DNA of 64,000 nucleotides from Bacillota bacterium (GCA_023415775.1 JAEZJM010000018.1:72814-136813); one strand, 5' to 3'; positions 8,971 through 18,075 are shown, counted from the stretch's first letter. Program-made: numbers and translations. The notes: generated from the letters alone by a model not told the origin.

Positions 8971-9000
8971 AAGCTTGGTCGCTATTTAACGACCAAGCCT
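8971..9000 (-). terminator. Terminator of the molybdoenzyme/sensor operon
   Basis: On the minus strand, GGCTTGGTCG pairs with CGACCAAGC across a short AT loop, followed by TTTTTCTTTTCC. The stop codon of the response regulator (8982) is inside the loop, so the hairpin overlaps the end of the gene. Confidence 0.85.
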
Positions 9001-9632
9001 TGATCAATCGCGTATTTAACCAGATCGGCCCGCTTTTTCGTGTTCAGCTTGTCCATGATCCGGTACTTGTATGTCTCCACGGTGCGAGTGCTCACTACCA
9101 GCTGTTCGGCTATCTCGGCATTGGAATGCCCCATGGCGATAAGGCTCAGAACGCGCTTTTCCTGTTCGCTCAACGGCTTTGTGTCGGCTATGGACGGCCT
9201 GTCGCGCCGCTCCTTAAGCTCGCACACCAGCGATTGGGCCATGCTGTTCTGGACGAACACTTCCCCGGCCCGGACCGTCCTGATGGCCTCGTACAAAACA
9301 TCGTCCGCCGCCTTCTTCAGGACGTACCCGGAAGCGCCGGCGGCGAAGCCTTCCTTGAGGTAGCGGATATCCTCATGCATGGTGAGCAGAATGACCTTCA
9401 CAGCCGCATCGATTTCCCGGATTCTCTTCATGCACTCCAAGCCGTTCATTTCCGGCATCGATACATCGAGCAAAACAATGTCCGGTCTTAGAGCCTCGAC
9501 CAGTTTGAGCGCCTCGGCGCCGTCGGCCGCTTCGCCGACGACCGAGATATCGGGCTGGTTGGTCAGCATAAGCTTGAGACCCGAACGCATCAGCGTATGG
9601 TCATCGGCGATTACAACCTTAACTTCTCCCAT
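8982..9632 (-). CDS. NarL/FixJ-family response regulator
   Basis: A 216-residue two-component regulator. The receiver domain has acidic residues in VIADDHTLMRSG and the phospho-acceptor aspartate in IVLLDVSMPEMNG. The LuxR-type helix-turn-helix is LIAMGHSNAEIAEQLVVSTRTVETY. ATG 9632 has GGAGGTGAG upstream; the longer frame to 9716 runs into the kinase gene. It overlaps the kinase gene by 14 bases, so the two are coupled. The probable target is the molybdoenzyme operon that precedes it, perhaps through the inverted repeat at 17240-17259. Confidence 0.93.
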   Translation of the reverse strand: MGEVKVVIADDHTLMRSGLKLMLTNQPDISVVGEAADGAEALKLVEALRPDIVLLDVSMPEMNGLECMKRIREIDAAVKVILLTMHEDIRYLKEGFAAGASGYVLKKAADDVLYEAIRTVRAGEVFVQNSMAQSLVCELKERRDRPSIADTKPLSEQEKRVLSLIAMGHSNAEIAEQLVVSTRTVETYKYRIMDKLNTKKRADLVKYAIDQGLVVK

Positions 9633-11037
9633 CAAGCTCACCTCCGGCCAGCGGTATCCGAACATATATTGTCGTTCCGTGTCCCGCGGAAGACTCGATC
9701 GTAAACGTCCCGCCAACGAGCGACGCCCGTTCGCGCATGCCGTGCAAACCCAACTTGTTGCTTTCGGTATTGCTCATTATCTCTTCGACATCGAAGCCTT
9801 TGCCGTCATCCTCGACGATTGCTTCGAGCCCCTTGTCGTCGCGGGTGACGATTACACTGACGTTCTCCGCCTGCGCGTATTTGGCGATGTTGTTGAGTGC
9901 CTCCTGCACAATCCGGTAGACAGTCACCTCAATCGCGTGGGGCACACGGCTGCCCGAGCCCCAACTGACGTGCAGGTCGACGTCCACTCCATGGGAGGCC
10001 TGGAAGTCAGCCACATATTTCTCCAGCGCCGGGATGAGGCCCATGTCGTCTAAGATGCTCGGCCTCAGCTCAACTGCCAGGCGGTGAATCTCCCCGAGGG
10101 TGGTTTTTACGACCGCCCGCATATCCTCCACGCGGCACTCTTGCGCGGCGGACGGACAGTTCTCCGCCAGGCTCTTGAGCCCGATCATCAGCGAAGAGAG
10201 CGTCTGCCCCGTTTCGTCGTGCAGTTCGCGGGCGATGCGCTTGCGCTCCTCTTCCTGGGCGACGATGACCTTCTGCAGCAGATGGGTCCGGGCCTCCTCC
10301 TTCTGCTTGAGCTCAGTCATCAAGCGGTGCAGATAGTCGGCCATAACGTTGAAGGCGCTTGCCAAACGGCCCATTTCGTCGTTGGATTTTACGCAGGCCC
10401 GCTGGGTGAAGTCGCCTGCCGTGATTGCGCCGGTGACCCTGACGAGCTCCCTGATCGGCTTGGTGAGCCTGCCGGTGAGGAAAACCGTCAGGATAAGGCC
10501 GACGAATATCGCCACCAGCGTATCGAAGAGCAGCTGGCGGGTGGTGTCGCTCAATATGGCGCGCAGGCTGCCGTCGCTCAGGCCGACATGCACGACCCCC
10601 AATCGACCGTCGAAGATCGGCACCGCGATGTCCCGGATGACCCCTTCCTCGGTAGCCAGTTCGACGATGTTGTATTTCGCCTGCGGCGCCAGCCGATTGG
10701 CGGCAAGGAGGTCTCTCGGGAAGCCTTCCGGGAAGGAGTGGGCGAGCAGTTCCCCGTCGTTGCTGACCACAAAGGCGTACTTTACGTCGTCGTTCGATAG
10801 CTGAACATCCTTGACAAGCTCGTGGAGGTCGTAATAGTTGTGCACGAGAATCAGGTTGGCCGCACGGGCGGACAGCATGTTGGCGATCGAAATCCCCCTC
10901 TTCGCCTGCTGGTCGGTAAAGAGATTATTCATAATGACTCTTGTCTGGATGATAATCGCCGTGCCCAGCATCAGCAGCACGACCATAAGCAGCGCCATGA
11001 TCTTCAGCGTAAAACTCTGCCGGCCGATTTTTATCAT
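9619..11037 (-). CDS. Sensor histidine kinase (HisKA_3, HAMP)
   Basis: A 472-residue membrane kinase. It has an N-terminal transmembrane helix, an extracytoplasmic domain of about 130 residues, a second helix (LLFDTLVAIFVGLILTVFL) and a HAMP domain. A HisKA_3 dimerisation domain with the phospho-histidine in RIARELHDETGQTLSSL follows, then an ATPase domain (VEDDGKGFD, GLHGMRERA). ATG 11037 overlaps the stop of the PhnD-like gene (ATGA), which indicates tight coupling. Together with that lipoprotein and the response regulator it forms a three-part sensing module of the AioX-S-R/TtrS-R type. Confidence 0.92.
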   Translation of the reverse strand: MIKIGRQSFTLKIMALLMVVLLMLGTAIIIQTRVIMNNLFTDQQAKRGISIANMLSARAANLILVHNYYDLHELVKDVQLSNDDVKYAFVVSNDGELLAHSFPEGFPRDLLAANRLAPQAKYNIVELATEEGVIRDIAVPIFDGRLGVVHVGLSDGSLRAILSDTTRQLLFDTLVAIFVGLILTVFLTGRLTKPIRELVRVTGAITAGDFTQRACVKSNDEMGRLASAFNVMADYLHRLMTELKQKEEARTHLLQKVIVAQEEERKRIARELHDETGQTLSSLMIGLKSLAENCPSAAQECRVEDMRAVVKTTLGEIHRLAVELRPSILDDMGLIPALEKYVADFQASHGVDVDLHVSWGSGSRVPHAIEVTVYRIVQEALNNIAKYAQAENVSVIVTRDDKGLEAIVEDDGKGFDVEEIMSNTESNKLGLHGMRERASLVGGTFTIESSAGHGTTIYVRIPLAGGELDGRS

Positions 11038-11954
11038 AGCTTCTCCTTGGTCGATCGCCACAAGGTTTTAAGCTCGGTGTAATACTTGTCGTCGGCCATG
11101 ACGAATTTATCGTAAGTCAAAGCTTTGAGCGCCTTGCGGCCTTGTTCGTCCCCATGCATGGCCAGCAATACGTCTCGAATCCGCTGCTTCAAACCGGTGT
11201 CGATGGACGGGTTTACCACCACCGGCGGATTACCCACCCGTAAGGACTTATCGATTATGAAAACCCGCTTGCCGAGTTCTGGTTCCTTTTCCACCGCCCG
11301 ATCGAAAATCATGCTGTCAACGGCGGCCGCGTCGGCGATCCCGTCGGCCACGGCCCTAATGGCGTTATCATGGCTGTAGGTGTAAAAGGTCCGGCTGAAG
11401 AAGCGGTCACTGTCCACACCTTGCGACGTCAGCATATGCACCGGAGCGATGCGGCCCGAAAAGGACATCGGGTCGGTAAAAGCAAAGGACTTGCCAATAA
11501 GGTCAAGGATCGACTTGTTTTCGCGGTTGCGGGCGATGATATACGACTGGTAGCGGGTATCGCCCTTCACCTCCGGTAAGGCCAAAAGCTCCATGCCGAA
11601 AGTATCGTTGCCGGCGACATATCCGCCGCTGCAGACGAAGGCGACGTCAGCCCCGCCGCTTTGAACGAGGTCGTTGACTTCCTTGTAAGTCTTCCGCTGT
11701 AGCAGCACCACCGGGTAACCGAGCTTTTCCTCCATGTATTCGATGGTCGGCTGGTAAACGGTTAACGTTTCCTTGGGGGAAAGGATGGACGACACCGCCA
11801 CCCTTAGCGGCACTTTGCCGGCGCTTTTATCTTTAACCACGACACCGGCGTCGGTCTTGTGAAGGCTGACCGTCTTCGCGGGCCCCGAGGAGCACCCGTT
11901 CAGTACCAGCGCGATAACGAGCAGCATTGCCGCGACAACTATCCTTTTAGCCAT
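11034..11954 (-). CDS. PhnD-like periplasmic-binding lipoprotein (sensor partner of the kinase)
   Basis: A 306-residue phosphonate/phosphite-binding-type protein. The signal peptide ends in a lipobox LVLNGC (Cys21), so it is anchored on the outside of the membrane. The fold resembles PhnD (PF12974). No ABC permease or ATPase genes are adjacent; instead a histidine kinase and a regulator follow directly. That matches the AioX/ArxX/ArrX and TtrS sensing modules. The mature protein has a single cysteine besides the lipidated one: Cys108 in DVAFVCSGGYV, at the ligand-binding hinge region. This could be a thiol site for arsenite or a sulfur oxyanion; that role is inference. Confidence 0.85.
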   Translation of the reverse strand: MAKRIVVAAMLLVIALVLNGCSSGPAKTVSLHKTDAGVVVKDKSAGKVPLRVAVSSILSPKETLTVYQPTIEYMEEKLGYPVVLLQRKTYKEVNDLVQSGGADVAFVCSGGYVAGNDTFGMELLALPEVKGDTRYQSYIIARNRENKSILDLIGKSFAFTDPMSFSGRIAPVHMLTSQGVDSDRFFSRTFYTYSHDNAIRAVADGIADAAAVDSMIFDRAVEKEPELGKRVFIIDKSLRVGNPPVVVNPSIDTGLKQRIRDVLLAMHGDEQGRKALKALTYDKFVMADDKYYTELKTLWRSTKEKL

Positions 11955-12071
11955 ACTAGCCTCCTACAACCTGTTAAGTCCATTATCGCAAAAACGGCCC
12001 CCGCGGACAACAGATAATCTTTCCCTCGCGCTGTAAGGAAAGGGAGGCGGATGACCCGCCTCCCTCCTACT

Positions 12072-15000
12072 TTATACCTTGACCAGTTTGACTTTGGTGT
12101 CGTAGAAGACGATGCTGCCACCGACCACGTCCTGCAAACCGGTATTCTTGAGCACTGGATCGACGCGCATGGCTACGTTGGCGTGGATACCCGTGCCGCG
12201 TGCCGGGTCGCCCTTGATGGTCTTGCCGTCGATAGTGAAATCTTTGGCTCCGTAGGCGAAATGGCCGTGGCCCAGGGAGAAGCCTACTACTCCGGGGCGG
12301 ACGCCTTCGGTAACCTGGAGCTTGCCGATCAGCGGCTTGTTGCCGAGCGGCCCCAGCTTCCAGTTGCCGTCCGGGCAGGTCGCTGACGCGATTTTGACCC
12401 GGTCGCCGTCGCGCAGGCCGAGGCGGCTTGCATCCACTGGGTTGACGATGATTCCATTCTCAAGTTCCAGGGCCATGAGCCAGGGGCTGGCAGCCGTCCT
12501 GGACTTGGTGTGCTGGATGTGCTTGTAGGTTATCATCGTCAGGTCGTAGCCGTCTTTCTCATCGGTGATCGGCTTGCCCGTGCAATCCTGGACCTCGCCG
12601 ATGTAGGTCGGCAGGCCGACGTAATTCTTGCCGGTCATGGCGTTCTTGGTGGCGGCAGTCTTCTCGACGTACATGTTGACCATGACGCCGTACTTGTTCT
12701 TCACTTTGTCGCCATCCCAGGCAGAGGCGTAATCCTCGAACCGGCCGCCGCGGTTGAGCACATAGATGACCTTGCGCCAATGCGCATCGCCGCCGCAGGC
12801 CGCTTTCCAGCGGTCGACGTCGAATACCGTCTTCGGCAAGTGCTTACGCGCCTCCAGAAACACCTTTACCTCTTCATCGTCGGCGTCGGGCACCTTGCCG
12901 TCTGTCGCGATATTGGCTACCTGCTTCAGATATAGGTGGTCGAAGTGGGTAAAGGGAATTCCGGGACCAAAGCCTTCGGGGCCGAAGCCCGGCAGGTTCA
13001 TTTTCTCGGCCAGACCAAGTACAAAAGACTCGAAGCCCAGCGGCATCTCCTGTCCGAACACCTTCACCGTCTCGGTAAGGGGTTTGGCGGCAGGCTGGCG
13101 TACAGGCGAATTCTTGTAGGGGATGCTGGGATGCGAACCGTGCATCTCCCATCTCTCCAGGTAGGTGAGGTCGGGGATGATATAATCCGCGTACACCGAA
13201 GTCTCGCCGACCGTTGTGTCGAAGGTCACGAACAGCGGCAGCTTGTTGACGTCGAGCAGCGTATCGATGACCGCCTGAGCAGCGGGAAGAGAGTAGACGG
13301 GGGAACCCATATAGAGGAACAGCGATTTGATCTGGTAAGGGTACATATCAGCGGCCGACGGGATGACTTCCTGGTAGATGTCGCTGATGAGCGGGAACCA
13401 GGGCCGCTTGGCCGGATAACCGTTGAAGATGGTGCTGTCCTCGTACTTGAAGCTGGTGCGGATTATGCTGCTGCCGAAGGGGGCCATCTTCTTTGGGTGA
13501 TTGCCCACGTTGAACGCCTGACCCGGCTTGGTGCCGGCATGGGCGTACTCGGACTTGGCGATAAAGCCGCCGCGCCAATCGTAGTTGCCGTTCAGCAGGT
13601 TGAGCGTGTTCCAGGTGAGGACGTTGTAAAACCCGGCGGTATGCTGGGACACGCCGCGGTGGATGTCGACGACGCCCTTCTTGCCGTGGCTGGTGAATTC
13701 CTTGGCAAGTTCCTCGATATCGCTCGCCTTCACCCCGGCCTCCTTGGCCCACTCCTCGATGGTGCGGGCTTTAGCCTCCTCGTACACGAGCTGCAGCACC
13801 GATTTGACCTTGATGCCGTTGATTTCTGTATCCACCAGCAGGTCGCCGGTGACGGCTTCCTTCTCGGTGTTCGGGTCGACCTCGACCGGCTGGCCGTCCT
13901 TGACGACGACGAACTTCTCGTTCACGTACGACTTGCCGTCCTTGGTCGTGGCCATCTCTTTTTCGAAGCCCAACTCGTGGGAACGGGCGAAAACGGTGGG
14001 CTTGCCGCCGACCATCTTGACCAGCCAGGTGGCGTTCGACCAGGTGGGTTCGCCCGCCGCTTTGGAGGCGGCCTTGTTGGCGCAGGCCAGGTACTTGGCG
14101 TCATAGCGCTTATTCTCGATGATCCAGCGGATCATGCCCATGGCCACGGCGGTATCCTTGCCCGGCGCCGCCGGCACCCATTTCCAGGCATGAGTGGCGG
14201 CCTTGGTGAAGCGCGGGTCGAGCACGGCGTACTTCATGCGGCCGGACGAAATGCCCTCGGTGATGCGCTGCGTGCGCACCGGCGGTCCGTAGTTGGCCTC
14301 GAAAACGTTGGCGCCGACAAAGATAACGAATTCGGCTTTCTCCAGTTCGGCCTGCCAATAGAACTTCTTGCCGTCCATCCAGGACATGGCGTTCTTCTTG
14401 GCGTCGTACTTCCACTGCTCGCTCATCGCCTTGCCGGAAAAATACAGCGAGCCCTGGCAGACGGTCGTGTGCCCGTGGGCGTTGACCGAGCCGAAGGAAT
14501 TCAGGCAGAACCGTTTCAGGATGTCGCCGCGGCCGTCCTTGAGGCGGCCCCACCAGAAGACGAACTGGTTGTTCTTCGGCCCCAGGTCGGGATGCTCGGG
14601 GTCGATCATCGCGCCCAGGTTATCTTTGAACTTAGCCTGGAACTCTTTGACAAGCGCCTGTTTCTTGGTTTTGTCCTTTTCGCCGAGAATCTTGGCCACA
14701 TGGTCGGCCATGTCTTTGGCCAGCTTGGGATCGCGAACGGCCCACAGGTTATTCATACCCTCAACAACCCGGTTCTCCTCGCCGGGAACGTTGGCGAACA
14801 GTTTGCCGCCGTCGGCAATCTCCTTGATAGCCTGATCGAAGGGGATACTGACCCACTTGTTCTCGCCCCGTTTGCCGGCCCGCTTAAGAACCTTGCGGAT
14901 TCGGTAGGGGTCGTAGTAGATCTGAACGCCTGCCTGGCCCTTGGGGCAGATACCGGCGTCAGCCTTTTCCGCGTCGCGGATTTTCGCAGCATAGCCCAGG

Positions 15001-15305
15001 TGAGGGTTCAGACCCGAAGGTGTATAAGGGTTGCCGTCGATTTTGAGGGGCATGCCCTCTATCACCTTAACCTTGATGGCGCAGCCGGTGTTGCAGTTCA
15101 GGCAGGAAGAGTAGATGGTATTCTCCGCCCGGTTGAGGATATATTCGTCTTCCGGCGTGAGCATGCCGGCCTGAACGCGTTCGAAGACGCCCATCAGGTC
15201 ACTGCTCGAAGCCAGGAGGGCAGAACAGCCTATGGCCGTACCGGCGATGAACTGCCGGCGGCTAGCCTTTGTATCGAGAATCTTTTCGACGAAGTTCTTA
15301 TCCAT
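12072..15305 (-). CDS. Molybdopterin oxidoreductase catalytic subunit (TtrA/SrdA-like)
   Basis: A 1077-residue DMSO-reductase-family enzyme exported by Tat (ASRRQFIAG at residues 14-22). The [4Fe-4S] ligands are Cys68, Cys71, Cys75 and Cys120. The 44-residue gap before the last cysteine and the YDPYRIRKVLKRAGKRGEGK-like wording around residues 130-150 resemble tetrathionate reductase TtrA and its relatives rather than nitrate reductases. The probable molybdenum ligand is Cys283 in HTTVCQGSLYF. The operon order (Fe-S, NrfD, catalytic) equals ttrBCA and the selenate reductase srdBCA. Substrate candidates are tetrathionate, selenate, polysulfide or arsenate; sequence reading alone cannot decide. 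Confidence 0.85.
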   Translation of the reverse strand: MDKNFVEKILDTKASRRQFIAGTAIGCSALLASSSDLMGVFERVQAGMLTPEDEYILNRAENTIYSSCLNCNTGCAIKVKVIEGMPLKIDGNPYTPSGLNPHLGYAAKIRDAEKADAGICPKGQAGVQIYYDPYRIRKVLKRAGKRGENKWVSIPFDQAIKEIADGGKLFANVPGEENRVVEGMNNLWAVRDPKLAKDMADHVAKILGEKDKTKKQALVKEFQAKFKDNLGAMIDPEHPDLGPKNNQFVFWWGRLKDGRGDILKRFCLNSFGSVNAHGHTTVCQGSLYFSGKAMSEQWKYDAKKNAMSWMDGKKFYWQAELEKAEFVIFVGANVFEANYGPPVRTQRITEGISSGRMKYAVLDPRFTKAATHAWKWVPAAPGKDTAVAMGMIRWIIENKRYDAKYLACANKAASKAAGEPTWSNATWLVKMVGGKPTVFARSHELGFEKEMATTKDGKSYVNEKFVVVKDGQPVEVDPNTEKEAVTGDLLVDTEINGIKVKSVLQLVYEEAKARTIEEWAKEAGVKASDIEELAKEFTSHGKKGVVDIHRGVSQHTAGFYNVLTWNTLNLLNGNYDWRGGFIAKSEYAHAGTKPGQAFNVGNHPKKMAPFGSSIIRTSFKYEDSTIFNGYPAKRPWFPLISDIYQEVIPSAADMYPYQIKSLFLYMGSPVYSLPAAQAVIDTLLDVNKLPLFVTFDTTVGETSVYADYIIPDLTYLERWEMHGSHPSIPYKNSPVRQPAAKPLTETVKVFGQEMPLGFESFVLGLAEKMNLPGFGPEGFGPGIPFTHFDHLYLKQVANIATDGKVPDADDEEVKVFLEARKHLPKTVFDVDRWKAACGGDAHWRKVIYVLNRGGRFEDYASAWDGDKVKNKYGVMVNMYVEKTAATKNAMTGKNYVGLPTYIGEVQDCTGKPITDEKDGYDLTMITYKHIQHTKSRTAASPWLMALELENGIIVNPVDASRLGLRDGDRVKIASATCPDGNWKLGPLGNKPLIGKLQVTEGVRPGVVGFSLGHGHFAYGAKDFTIDGKTIKGDPARGTGIHANVAMRVDPVLKNTGLQDVVGGSIVFYDTKVKLVKV

Positions 15306-15323
15306 GTCTTATCCCGCCTCCCT

Positions 15324-16352
15324 TCACGCCTGCCTGGTAGCAAGCAGTTTATTGGCTAAAAAGTCAGCCGCCCAGATGGCCCCAGCCACGAACCCGACCG
15401 CTACAACCCACTCCACCGCGGACGGAGTATACGACAGCGACAGGCGGGAGGCCTGGAAGGCGCTCGCCAAGCCTGGCATCGGTTCGGCGGCGAATCCGGA
15501 GCTGACGAAAGCATATTTGTTGCACGCCAGGCCGAGGAGCACCAACACGCCGGGCAGTATAGCGCCAGAGTTCTTCATGAGCATGCTAACGGGAACGAGC
15601 ACTCCCAGTACCAGGAAACCCCAGAAGGGAACCGAGCTGAACAGGGCCGCCTGTCCGGCAAAAGCATGGACAAGCTCGATCGCGGCGACGGCAATGACCG
15701 AGTAAGTTAGTATCTTCTTAACTGCATAGCCTTCCTCGGCGAAGGTCTTCTCGCTGCTCATCTGGCCTACCGTGAAAACCGCGGCACTGCCGGCGGCCAC
15801 CGCGGACGCAAGGAATGAAACCGGCGTCAGCAAGGAATTCCACGCAGCCCGGGCCACCATGCCGCCGAAGAACAGCCCCTCGGCCACTACGAACCCGACT
15901 GCTGCGAGACCGGCCAGATACATGAACGCTTTTTTCGCCTGGGTGAAGAGGTAGCCGCCCAGGCAGACGAAGAAGGCCATATAAAGCCACGACGCCCAGG
16001 CCAGCTTCGAGCTGAAGGCCGGACTGAAAAAGATCAGGAAGCCTTTCATCGGCTTACCGAGATCGGTGCCGATGAACGCCAGGCCGAAGGCCAGGAAGGC
16101 GCCGGCGGCTATCAGGCTAATAGTTGTAAGCCGTTTCGGCTCGCCGCCTTGCGACCAGGCGACATATATCCCGGTCCAGGCAGCTCCGGCTGCCGCGGCG
16201 ACCATCAGTACATAGAGACCGACCCAGAGGCCCCAGGGGGTGTACGAGCCGTAGTTGGTCACACTCTCGCCCCAGATGAAGATTTTGCCCAGTGCAGCGA
16301 CCGCACCGGCAACGAACAATACAAGCAGAACCGCTTTAGCCGTTTTACCCAT
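15324..16352 (-). CDS. NrfD/PsrC-type membrane anchor subunit (TtrC-like)
   Basis: A 342-residue integral membrane protein with about nine hydrophobic helices. It is of the NrfD/PsrC family, which passes electrons from menaquinol to the external Fe-S and molybdenum subunits. The first helix lies at AVLLVLFVAGAVAALGKIFIWG and is followed by the characteristic YTPWGLWVGLYVLMVAAAAG. It starts 13 bases after the Fe-S subunit gene and ends 18 bases before the catalytic gene. It is the membrane part of the CISM complex. Confidence 0.9.
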   Translation of the reverse strand: MGKTAKAVLLVLFVAGAVAALGKIFIWGESVTNYGSYTPWGLWVGLYVLMVAAAAGAAWTGIYVAWSQGGEPKRLTTISLIAAGAFLAFGLAFIGTDLGKPMKGFLIFFSPAFSSKLAWASWLYMAFFVCLGGYLFTQAKKAFMYLAGLAAVGFVVAEGLFFGGMVARAAWNSLLTPVSFLASAVAAGSAAVFTVGQMSSEKTFAEEGYAVKKILTYSVIAVAAIELVHAFAGQAALFSSVPFWGFLVLGVLVPVSMLMKNSGAILPGVLVLLGLACNKYAFVSSGFAAEPMPGLASAFQASRLSLSYTPSAVEWVVAVGFVAGAIWAADFLANKLLATRQA

Positions 16353-16365
16353 GCTACTGCACCTC

Positions 16366-17073
16366 CTATAAATAGTAGACCCGCGGGTCTGTGCCAGCTT
16401 CTTCTTTGATACGATAAACCTTGCCGGTGCCCATGACCTTCTTGATAAGCGACTGTTCGTCAGTAAGGTCGCCGAAGTAGGTGGCCCGGCCGATACAGGT
16501 CGACACGCAGATCGGCAGCAGGCCCTTTTGCAGACGACTCGTGCAGAAATGGCACTTGCGGGCGCTGCCTACAACGCTGGCGTGCTTGCCGTCCCGGCGC
16601 CATTGCTTGCCGTACTCGAAGAAACCTGCCTTCTCGTACTCCTGAAGGGCGGGTTGATTCTCGGTGTAGTAGTCGCCGGCGTCGAAAGTCCGGGCGCCGT
16701 AAGGGCAATTGGCGATACACGAACGACAGCCGATGCACTTCTCGTAATCGATGGAAACGATGCCATCCGCCTCTTTCTTGGTGGCCCCCACAGGGCAGAC
16801 AGGCACACAGGAGGGGTTTTCACACTGATAACAGGGACGGGGCAGAAACTGGCGCTTGACGTCGGGAAACTTGCCGCTCACCTTGTCGATGACTGGCCGG
16901 TATACTACCCCCGGGGGCAGTTTGTACTCGGCGACGCAGCCGATGGTGCAGGCGTGGCAGCCCACGCATTTGCGGGTGTCGATGAGCATTCCCCAGCGGC
17001 GTTTCTCGGGCGGTTTCTGCATAGCCTTGGCCAGATCCCGCTGCATGGTGAGCAAGATGTCTTCTCTCTCCAC
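16366..17073 (-). CDS. Four-cluster ferredoxin-like electron-transfer subunit (TtrB-like)
   Basis: A 235-residue protein carrying the cysteine groups of four [4Fe-4S] clusters: CVGCHACTIGC, CYQCENPSCVPVC, CIGCRSCIANC, and CHFCTSRL with a later CVSTC. It links the NrfD anchor to the molybdenum subunit. No signal peptide is visible, so it probably crosses the membrane bound to its Tat-exported partner. I place the start at GTG 17073, which has AAAGGAGGA upstream; the frame is open to 17139 without a ribosome binding site. It is the first gene of the operon. Confidence 0.9.
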   Translation of the reverse strand: MEREDILLTMQRDLAKAMQKPPEKRRWGMLIDTRKCVGCHACTIGCVAEYKLPPGVVYRPVIDKVSGKFPDVKRQFLPRPCYQCENPSCVPVCPVGATKKEADGIVSIDYEKCIGCRSCIANCPYGARTFDAGDYYTENQPALQEYEKAGFFEYGKQWRRDGKHASVVGSARKCHFCTSRLQKGLLPICVSTCIGRATYFGDLTDEQSLIKKVMGTGKVYRIKEEAGTDPRVYYL

Positions 17074-17239
17074 AACGCTCCTCCTTTGCTCATTTCTCCT
17101 TCGCCAAATACGGGCAGGCGCTTGTACGCAGCGCCCCATCGGCTGCCGGCCGGCAGCTCGGAGAAATATTCATATTATCGTACAATTTAATTATCCCGCT
17201 GTTCGCGTTATGGCGGTATCAGTAAAAACCATACACTTT

Positions 17240-17259
17240 TGTCCGTGAAAATACGGACA
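17240..17259. promoter_or_regulatory. Inverted-repeat operator candidate upstream of the molybdoenzyme operon
   Basis: TGTCCGT (17240-17246) and ACGGACA (17253-17259) form a perfect 7-base dyad with a 6-base spacer, about 170 bases upstream of the Fe-S subunit start. NarL-family regulators bind such 7-base inverted repeats. The rest of the upstream region (17074-17335) has no gene. Confidence 0.45.
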
Positions 17260-17335
17260 GAGCTTGGGGCCCAATCTTAGAATTTGGATTTATCTAGTCT
17301 TTTTTATCCTGCTCTGGCGGCCGCGGGGCATGATT

Positions 17336-17361
17336 CGGGGGCCGGCTTTCGCCGCCCCCCT
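17336..17361 (-). terminator. GC hairpin downstream of the GNAT gene
   Basis: On the minus strand, a G-rich arm pairs with a C-rich arm around a GAAA loop with one mismatch. It lies about 30 bases beyond the GNAT stop. No clear T run follows, so it may be a transcript-end hairpin rather than a strong terminator. Confidence 0.45.
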
Positions 17362-17392
17362 CTTATGATACAAAAGAACCGTCCCCTTGTAT

Positions 17393-17779
17393 CTATGCAT
17401 GGATTTCGAATATCGAGCCGATCTTGCGATAACCCAGTTTCTCGTAATATCCGTCGACATCGCTCATCACGTATACCGTTTCGCGAGGATGGTCGGCACA
17501 GACTTTGCCGATCAGCATTTTACCGATGGAATGGCCCCGATATGTCGATTTTACGAGCAGATCGTATACATAGACGCCAAGACCGTCGTCATCTCTGCAG
17601 CGGACGTATCCGCACATCTCATCGCCGTCATAGGCGACGTAGGTAAGCGATTTCGCCAACGCATGCCGGTATTTTTCAATGTGCTTCTCATCGAGCAGAC
17701 ACTCCCACCCGCCCCCCTCGTCGCGCACCATTACGAACAGCCGCGCTTCGTCAGTTTGTGAATATAGTTTTATCTCCAT
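17393..17779 (-). CDS. GNAT-family N-acetyltransferase
   Basis: A 128-residue GNAT acetyltransferase using acetyl-CoA. The acetyl-CoA-binding motif A is seen in LLVKSTYRGHSIGKMLIGKV, and the C-terminal strand contains GYYEKLGYRKIGSIFE. The substrate is unknown. ATG 17779 follows AGGAG; a longer frame to 17899 reads through a repeat-like segment. The gene is bracketed by two same-direction copies of (G)AACCGTCCCC (17375-17386 and 17853-17864). Confidence 0.85.
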   Translation of the reverse strand: MEIKLYSQTDEARLFVMVRDEGGGWECLLDEKHIEKYRHALAKSLTYVAYDGDEMCGYVRCRDDDGLGVYVYDLLVKSTYRGHSIGKMLIGKVCADHPRETVYVMSDVDGYYEKLGYRKIGSIFEIHA

Positions 17780-18024
17780 TTTTTGGCTCCTCGCAGGTTC
17801 GCTTCTCTCTCCCCTGCCCTGTTTACGACCTGTTTTATGATTGCGAATCAATGGAACCGTCCCCACGATGCACGGCGTGTTCGCCCAGAGGACGCGCAAA
17901 AGCCTGCGGCCTTGAGATTAAGTATTTTCCAAAGATTATGCAGGATTAATTATACCGGCAACGAATATATGGAAATAATTTACAACGTGTAATCTTCTTC
18001 CTTTTACTCTTTCTCCTTCTTCAC

Positions 18025-18063
18025 AAAAAATCCTCGCCCAACCAATGGCTGAGCGAGGATTTA
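18025..18063 (-). terminator. Terminator after the HNH gene
   Basis: On the minus strand, AATCCTCGC pairs with GCGAGGATT around a 15-base loop, followed by TTTTTT. It starts 13 bases after the HNH stop. Confidence 0.85.
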
Positions 18064-18075
18064 GATGATCTATTA

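Noticed and set aside
12936..15359. An 807-codon plus-strand open frame
   Set aside because: It is the antisense of the molybdoenzyme catalytic gene; low-complexity composition and no motifs, while the minus strand has a full set of cofactor ligands.
12072..17073. Firm assignment as respiratory arsenate reductase ArrAB
   Set aside because: The NrfD anchor, the 44-residue spacing before the fourth cysteine and the length of 1077 residues fit TtrA/SrdA relatives better. Arsenate remains only a possible substrate.
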